DNA of 64,000 bases from Primulina eburnea. Taxonomy: Eukaryota > Streptophyta > Magnoliopsida > Lamiales > Gesneriaceae. Shown piece after piece: positions 57,301-64,000 of this stretch. The position numbers were made by a program, and so were the translations under genes. The stretch spans positions 31,435,635 through 31,499,634 of the forward strand of contig NC_133103.1 of the NCBI RefSeq assembly GCF_022965805.1. The letters run 5' to 3'. The notes under the pieces are model-generated. The model searched no databases and was not told the origin of the DNA. It was given only the letters and a program-made list of their open reading frames with translations. Position 1 is the first letter of the stretch, and every line of letters begins with the position of its first letter.

Positions 57301-60300
57301 TGGTGTCGGGGCAACCAGGCCAATCCGCATCAGAGAAAGCTCGCAGACAACTAGAAGATGAAGAAGAAAAAAAGATACCCTGTCCTGGAGTCGCCTTGAG
57401 ATAACGGAGGATGTGATGTATGGCATTCAGATGAGAAGTGTACGGTTTGGAGACAAATTGACTTAACTTGTGAACTGCGTACATAATATCTGGTCTTGAG
57501 AGAGTAAGATACAAGAGACGACCAATAAGACGTCGATATTGGGTAATGTCAAGAAGTGGTTCACCATCTGTGGAAGCAAGCTTAACCCGTGAGTCCATGG
57601 GTTCAGTAGCAGGTTTGCAAGCCAAAAAACCTGTATCTTCAAGCAAATGGAGCGTATAGTTGCGTTGGGAAAAATAAATTCCCTGTGCAGACCTTGCTAC
57701 CTCGAGACCAATGAAGTATTTAAGATCCCCCAAGTCCTTGAGCTTGAATTTTTGTTTGAGAACAGCTTTTAGTTCCTGAATTAAGATGGCAGAGGGTCCC
57801 GCAATGATAATATCATCGACATAGACGAGCAGTGATAAAAAAGAAGATCCGGAGCCTTTGGTGAAGAGTGTATAATCTGAATGTGACTGTACAAAACCAG
57901 AATCAAGTAAAGCCTCAGAAAATTTTGTGTACCACTGCCGTGACGCTTGCCGAAGCCCATATATGGATTTATGTAGTTTGCATACAAGCCGTGAGGATGT
58001 CTTAGGCTACGGAAGATTGAAAGTGTACCCAAGTGGAAGATCCATGTACACTTCTTCAGACAAATCACCATTGAGAAAGGCATTATTAATATCCAATTGA
58101 GTCAAATACCAGTTGTTGCTAGCTGCCAGGGCCAGGAGGACCTTGATTGTTGCAAGCTTTGCAACTGGGGAAAAAGTATCAAAGAAATCTACACCCTCGC
58201 ATTGTGTATACCCCTTAGCAACTAGTCGAGCTTTATGGCGATCCACTGAGCCATCAGGCTTGTGCTTGATTTTATAAACCCAACGACAACCAATAGGACG
58301 TTTTCCCGAAGGGAGCGAAACCACTGACCAAGTACGATTTGCTTCCATGGCATCAAGTTCATCTTTCATGGCTGCCCTCCAAGGAGAAAGCTGGACAGCT
58401 TCATGGAAAAATTGAGGCTCAAGGTGAGTGGAAATATTGAGGACGAACTCTTTGTATGGTTGAGATAAAGACTGGTATGAGACATATTGATGCATAGGAA
58501 ATGAAGTGGCAGTTGGTGGTGAACAATTGTGCTGTAACATATGACAATGATATTCACGAAGATATGAAGGTTGCCGAGAGATCCTGGAAGAGACTCGAGT
58601 GGAGACCATGGGCACATGGCTTTCCGAAGAAACCTGTGTGTCCGAGTGAGATAACTCGTTGCTCTCAATACGACCATTCGCAACTGATGGCGAACAGTCA
58701 TTTTCATTGCTTATTGAATCAATAATGTCAATAGGTGCAGGCTTAGGAATCACTGTGTCAGGAAATGGATCAACAGAGATATCACCTTGGAGAGCTGACT
58801 GAAAAGGAAATATTGATTCATGGAACGTCACATCACGGGAAATGAATATCTCCTTGTTATTAAGATCAAATAACTTGTATCCCTTTACACCTGGAGGATA
58901 TCCCAAGAATACACAAATGCGAGCTCTTGGAAGAAACTTCGCACGGTGAGCTGATAAAGTAGCAGCAAAAACAAGACAACCAAACACTTTGAGATGGGAG
59001 TAGTCGACTTGTTTGCAATACAGGAGCTCATATGGTGACTTGTAATGTGTCCTACTGGAGGGAAAACGATTGATCAAATAAGTGGCCGTTAAGATGCAAT
59101 CGCTCCAGAATTTAGTTGGAACATGGGACTGGAATAATAAGGCACGAGCAACATTGAGGAGATGCTGGTGTTTCCTCTCCACCACCGAGTTCTGCTGAGG
59201 GGTCTGTACACAAGAAAACTGATGAAGTATCCCTTGTTGCTGAAAAAACTCGGTGAACTGTAATTCTTTGGCGTTATCTGTACGGAACGCCTTAATTTTC
59301 TTGGCAAACTGAGTTTCAATTAAAGCACAAAATCTGGGAACAATATTTTGGGCTTCAGATTTATGTTGGAGGAGAAAAACCCATGTAAACCTTGTGCAAT
59401 CATCGACTAAAGTCAAAAAATATCGTTGATTATTATACGTGGGTACATGATATGGTCCCCAAATGTCACAATGAATCAGATCAAAAGCACAAGAAGTCAC
59501 ATTATGCAAAGAAACAAATGGTAATCTCTTGTGTTTTGCTAATTGGCAAATAGAATAGGGCAAACCACCCGATGTAAAAGTAGCATCTAGATGTAAATTT
59601 TGTTGTAAATTCTGTAAGACTTTCATGGATGGATGTCCCAGCCTGCTATGCCAAAGATGATGTCCCACTTGGTTAACCAGAATCTCTGAAAATGAAGAAG
59701 CAGTGTCCAGAACGTAGAGTCCGGCGATCAACTTACCCTTGCCAATCATCCTCTTTGGTGACTGTCCCTGAATGATAAAGGAGTCACGATAGAAATTGAT
59801 CACAGTGTGTGTGTTGGCAATCATATAGCTTACAGACAGCAGATTAAACTTGAACTCCGGTATGTAAAGCACATCTAGAAGAACCAGAGAAGGTCCTAAG
59901 CGAATGTCACCACAAAAATTGACATTAATTGTGCTGTGATCCGGTAAAGTGACTCTTGAATTGTTCACCGCTTTAAGAGAAATGAAAGCATCGGCATTGG
60001 AACATATATGCCTAGAAGCTCCAGAATCGACAATCCAACACGAAGATGAATTGAATCCATTTGGGACTGAAATTGAGAAACAAGTACCTGGAACAGAGAT
60101 GAGGTTTGTACTGTCTGGAATCTCGTCATTCTTGTCGGTGGCAGCAAAATGTTGAACGAACATAGTCATCAAATGTTCCATTTGGGTCTTGTTAAAGTTC
60201 TTGAAGACATTTTGATGCGTGGAGTCAGAAGTAGCCCCATGATTTTCAGATGGAAAGTGTTGCGCAGAAGCTTGGTTGGTTGCTGCTGCTGAACTTCGAT

Positions 60301-63300
60301 GTTGTTGTTTGGGTCGATGCTTGTAGCCTGGTGGATAGCCATGTATTTTGTAGCATGTCTCAACCGTGTGACCAGGGACATTGCATGAAGTGCAATACGG
60401 TCTCCCCCTCTGAAATCGTTGAGGAGCTCGATTTGAACCTTGCACTTGAGATTGGTCATTTCTTATCACAAAAGCCATGCTATTGTTCGAAGTAATGCTA
60501 TTGGACCAATGTCCAATATTCCTTTGACGTTCTTCTTGTACAACTAAAGCAAACACTCGATTTATTGGAGGCAGAGGATCAAGTAAAAGTATTTGGCTTC
60601 TAACATGAGCAAATGAGTCATTCAAACCCATGAGAAACAGCATAGTGTAATCCATTTGCACAAATGCCTCATTCTTTCTGACACCATCACACGTACATGT
60701 TCCACACTCACACACTGGGCGAAATTGGTTCAATTCCTCCCAAAGAGCCTTAAGTTTAGTGAAGTAGACACTCACCTGATCTTGATCTTGACGAAGGCTT
60801 GATATATCTCTGCGAATTTGAAAGAGACGTGGTCCATTACTATGCTGAAAGCGATCCTTGAGATCATTCCATATTTCTTTGGCTGATTCCGCATACAAGA
60901 CGCTAGCCGAGATTTCCTTGGAAACCGAATTCAGCAACCAAGATATGACTATGTTGTTGTTGCGGGTCCAAGCACTTACCAATGCAGTCTCCGAAGGCTT
61001 AGAAATTGATCCATCAATAAACCCCAGCTTATTTTTGACAGAGAGTGCGATTTTCATCGCTCCACTCCATGAAGCAAAATTATCACCTGTTAACTGCTAC
61101 GAAACAAGTCTAAGACCTGGATTATCCGAATGATGGAGGAAATATGGACTCAAAGGATCGTCAATAGCCGAGCGACCTGGTAATGGCCACGCAGAAGAAA
61201 CCGTGTTCGCCATGAATGACCGAGAAATCGAATAACGAAGCAATCAATTTGAAGACCAAAATCTCAAAATCGGAAAGGCGATCTGTGAATTCAGGTCACA
61301 GATCTTGACCAGCAACGAACACCGATCGGAAATCTTCGCGGAAGCACCGCTCTGATACCATATTACGGAGAAGGAGAATTGAGAATTTTATTTCTATTAT
61401 TCAAGTCTGATCACTTGTACAGAGTGTATCCAAGTTCTTTTATATACAAGTCAACCGCCTAACTGCTAATTAACCAACTAATTAACAGCTTAATGCTAAC
61501 TACTAATTATTAGCTAATACTCATTTCTTGAAATTTCTCTTACAAAATATTTACAGGACCATCACCACAAATTTATGCAACTTGCATATTTTGTAATTTT
61601 TTTTAAAATTCATTTGACAGGCTATCTCTGTTATGGCTCAATCTGGCTTCGCAACACTAATTGATTTCAACCCTATTCGAGGCACAGAGGTGCAGTTGCC
61701 TGCCAGTGGGACGTTTGTAATAGCGCATTCATTGGCCGAATCTCAGAAAGCAGTAACAGCCGCCACTAATTACAACAACAGAGTCGTTGAGTGCCGATTA
61801 GCCTCTGTAAGTTCCTTTTTGTTCTATTTTCTAGATAGCTATTTTGTTGTGGTGTTTAATTTTTTTAAAATTTCAAATATATAATTTCATTCTTCATTTT
61901 CATGCATGTATACGTACTAAACTATTTGTTGGGTTTTCACAGATTGTACTGGGCATAAAGCTTGGAATGAAACCCGAGGAAGCGATAACCAATGTGAAGA
62001 CTCTCTCGGATGTTGAAGGATTATGTGTGTCATTTGCAAGTACCCACGGATCTTCTGATCCCGTTCTCGCTGTCAAGGTACTGATTTAGTTTTCGTCTTG
62101 AGCCATCACATTTAGCGTATTTATTCACAAGCATGGCTTGAAGTTAAGTTTAAATGATCATGTTTAGTAGTTTATCATGAATTATTTTCTTTCAAATGAT
62201 TATTTATGAGTCGATCCTGAAAAACATGAAGCTGGAGTGGAGCCTTCCTGGTACAGTTTCGTTAGACTCGCAAAGTGGTCATTTTGCGGTGCATGTGTGT
62301 TGAATGCCATATTTAGTATCATAATTTCTCATAGAAATTGTTACACATAATTCCTTGTTTGATTTGAATGGTTCACTGTATTTATAGGAACTCTTGAAAG
62401 AGGAACCATACAGCGCTGAAGATGTCGAAAAAATCACCAATCAAAAGCTGCTAACTATCTTTGCCAATTCTCCTACGAGCTTGGATGTTCTTAGAGCTGC
62501 CAAACATTTTAAGTTACACCAGGTGAAATTTTAACACGGGTTTTGTTTTATCGAATTTCTGTTGGTTCGTTTTAAAGTTTAGCATTAAACGACTTTGTTC
62601 TTTGCTGATTATCATTATAATGCTAAACCATTTTTCAGAGAGCTGCCCATGTTTACTCCGAAGCCAAACGAGTTTATGCTTTCAAAGATACCGTTTCCTC
62701 AAAGTTAAGGTGAGAAGAAAACATCAACCACCACAGTTCATTAATAAAATACAGAAACGATGATGTATAATCTATCAGATTAACTCGAATCCTTAAGCAT
62801 TATGAAACAAGCCGTTGCACTTTGAACGAATTGATTGGCAGTGGCTTTTGTTAGTTAATTTATAAACATTTTCCAATTGTAGTGACGAAGAAATGTTGAA
62901 GAAACTCGGGGACCTGATGAACGATAGCCACTACAGCTGCAGTGTCTTGTACGAGTGCAGGTACTATAAATTCTAGCTTTCATCGATTGCCTATTGGAAC
63001 ACATGCACGGTGCAATGCTGGAGTTTGCTTGAGTTTTTTTAAAACTGTTATGGATTTATTTGTGGAATAGCTGAAAACATCGACGGGTTTATCTTGCCTT
63101 TCCTCCTATATCAGAAGAAACTCATCCTTTCAAGTAGTTCTAGATTAATTCCCGGCTTTTGTGAAGCTTGTTAACACTTGTGCCTTATTCTATATATTCA
63201 TCTCACAAAATGATGGAACTTGTTGTTGTATCAAAAGTCATAGTTGTTAACGGAGGTGCAACTTAAATCGTTACTTAAAATAGCCAAAATGCAATATTGC

Positions 63301-63774
63301 ACAAGCAACCACACAATTTTAAAAGGGTCAATTGTTGTTATCTGATGTGGTGTAGTGATATTTTTCACCGAATAATTGCCCTTTATAATATACTAACCCA
63401 TCCCTCATATTAACGTGTGTATTAAACAAGCTGTCCCGAGCTAGAGGAGCTTGTTAAGATCAGTCGAGACAATGGTGCTCTTGGGGCAAGGCTAACAGGA
63501 GCTGGGTGGGGAGGTTGTGTTGTTGCTTTGGTCAAGGAGAGCACAGTCCCCCAGTTTATCCTTAACTTGAAGGTACATCGTTTTTCTTACCCCTCAACAC
63601 ATGTACATAATTTTGTTTCTTTAGCCCCGTGTTGTATTGATATTTGTACTTTATCTGCATCAGGAGCAATACTATAAATCAAGAATTGAGAAGGGAGTGA
63701 TCAAGAAAGATGATGTTGACTTGTACGTTTTTGCTTCCAAGCCATCGAGTGGCTCCGCTATCATAAAATTTTAG
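54358..63774 (+). CDS. GAL1: Galactokinase, 13 exons, 499 aa
   Basis: Cytosolic GHMP-family kinase converting galactose and ATP to galactose-1-phosphate, the first step of the Leloir/salvage route for galactose from cell-wall turnover. Exons: 54358-54520, 54615-54799, 56031-56077, 56266-56360, 56444-56526, 56618-56686, 61621-61806, 61943-62077, 62388-62522, 62639-62709, 62883-62960, 63431-63572, 63664-63774. All introns are GT-AG and the total is 1500 nt with no stop before the end. Signature [17 protein letters not shown] is at residues 55-71. The ATP-binding motif GSGLSSSAA is at 164-172. GGMDQ at 210-214 contains the probable catalytic Asp213. The third motif, LTGAGWGGC, is at 437-445. The length fits plant galactokinases (about 500 aa). 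Intron 2 holds a LINE tail and intron 6 a 4.8 kb copia insertion; without the latter intron 6 would be about 110 bp. The gene appears intact if intron 6 is still spliced. Confidence 0.95.
55305..55690 (-). mobile_element. 5'-truncated LINE tail in intron 2 of galactokinase
   Basis: Minus-strand coding (about 55680 down to TGA 55426-55428) reads as the C-terminal tail of a plant non-LTR retrotransposon polyprotein (motifs [13 protein letters not shown] and VARW). A 3' UTR of about 100 bp and an A-rich tail (T-rich on the plus strand, 55305-55323) follow. The 5' end is truncated and no target duplication was identified. Confidence 0.7.
56701..56859 (-). repeat. 3' LTR of intronic copia (159 bp)
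   Basis: Left copy in window coordinates, adjoining the polypurine tract. Contains a sense TATA box (tgtatataaaag) and an AATAAA near its end. Confidence 0.95.
56867..61213 (-). pseudogene. Copia gag-pol, full length, two in-frame TAG codons
   Basis: One continuous frame of 1449 codons from ATG 61213 to TGA 56867, interrupted only by TAG at 61097-61099 (codon 39) and TAG at 58007-58009, within RT. Domains: gag N-terminus ([10 protein letters not shown], near residue 50); knuckle [14 protein letters not shown] near 272; protease [12 protein letters not shown] near 393; GAG-pre-integrase ([10 protein letters not shown]); integrase core with D, D and E (DIWGP near 585; ERKHQ); RT with YVDD near 1131; RNase H (SDADW near 1298, STEAEY, YYDNQSA). 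Both stops lie where a Gln codon is plausible, so CAG-to-TAG is inferred. No frameshifts seen. The open pieces at 58007-61057 and 56867-57733 are the main fragments of this gene. Confidence 0.93.
61349..61360 (-). other. Primer-binding site of intronic copia (tRNA-Met)
   Basis: Sense TGGTATCAGAGC, perfect, directly adjacent to the 5' LTR. Confidence 0.95.
61361..61519 (-). repeat. 5' LTR of intronic copia (159 bp)
   Basis: Right copy, identical by eye to the left one, directly followed in sense orientation by the PBS. Confidence 0.95.
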
Positions 63775-64000
63775 TTGCTGCTGTTTCAAAACGAAAAGAT
63801 CGTTGTTAGTTTTCAGTTCTTCGATCCAAAAAAAATAAAAATAAAGAAAGCATTCTGGCTCTTTCCTTTTTTAGGAACTGATGAAATGAAGTTTGGTCAA
63901 GATTTTAGTTGATCAATGGCAACCAAGGCGAAAGTTCTGTTGCAAGTTTGAAATACCTTCTAATTTTTTTATAAACACACACATACAGATGCGTGTGTGT
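63775..64000 (+). terminator. 3' UTR and polyadenylation region of galactokinase
   Basis: Downstream of the TAG at 63772-63774. Two overlapping AATAAA-type signals lie at 63834-63845 in an A-rich stretch, about 60 nt after the stop. A short CA/TG-rich tract ends the window. No further gene seen. Confidence 0.6.

Larger units (their letters stand above)
56701..61519 (-). mobile_element. Full-length young Ty1/copia element in intron 6 of galactokinase
   Basis: Complete element of 4819 bp with 159 bp LTRs (56701-56859 and 61361-61519) that appear identical, and target duplication ctcat (56696-56700 and 61520-61524). It is antisense to the galactokinase gene. PBS at 61349-61360, polypurine tract at 56860-56869. 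LTR ends are TATTAG...TAATA rather than TG...CA. Identical LTRs imply very recent insertion. Layout gag-PR-IN-RT-RH; RE1/Ale-like by the short LTR and sequence style. Confidence 0.96.

Overview
This window is nuclear DNA of a flowering plant, almost certainly a eudicot. It shows dense nested LTR retrotransposons primed by initiator tRNA-Met, a CACTA transposon, and one spliced housekeeping gene with short GT-AG introns. A Lamiales-type asterid is only a guess. About 54 kb is repeat; one single-copy gene, a galactokinase, occupies roughly 54.4-63.8 kb on the plus strand.

Layout. 1-4090: decayed Ty1/copia element, cut off by the next insertion. 4098-11868 (minus): element I, a truncated Ty3/gypsy chromovirus whose integrase is interrupted at about 6593-8399 by the 3' end and LTR of another gypsy. 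11869-29535 (plus): element II, a gypsy whose gag is split by element III (14575-22899; near-identical 2.17 kb LTRs, TSD tccta, gag but only an eroded pol). 29536-30747: probable solo LTR. 30748-47244 (plus): element IV, a gypsy whose chromodomain is split by element V (36945-44541; 2129 bp LTRs, TSD aggtc, intact gag ORF, eroded pol). 47361-48691 and 49022-51609: two minus-strand solo LTRs. 51821-53313: non-autonomous CACTA element. 54358-63774: galactokinase in 13 exons, with a LINE tail in intron 2 and a full-length young copia (56701-61519, minus) in intron 6.

Elements I, III and V form one family. I represents the gag-pol version. III and V are gag-only derivatives (TR-GAG type) that must have used polymerase supplied in trans, possibly by I-like relatives. 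Their LTRs share an unusual promoter layout: palindromic GC-rich motifs in doublets 22-23 bp apart, ending about 45-60 bp before a TATA box. The palindrome sequence differs between elements while the spacing is kept. They also share a candidate leader intron inside the LTR.

Two more features have no standard name. One is an 18-20 nt hairpin, preserved by compensatory changes in six gypsy copies, 7-8 nt before the polypurine tract. The other is an intron-like spacer at the same phase-1 position between gag and protease in elements II and IV. All counts and alignments here were made by eye.
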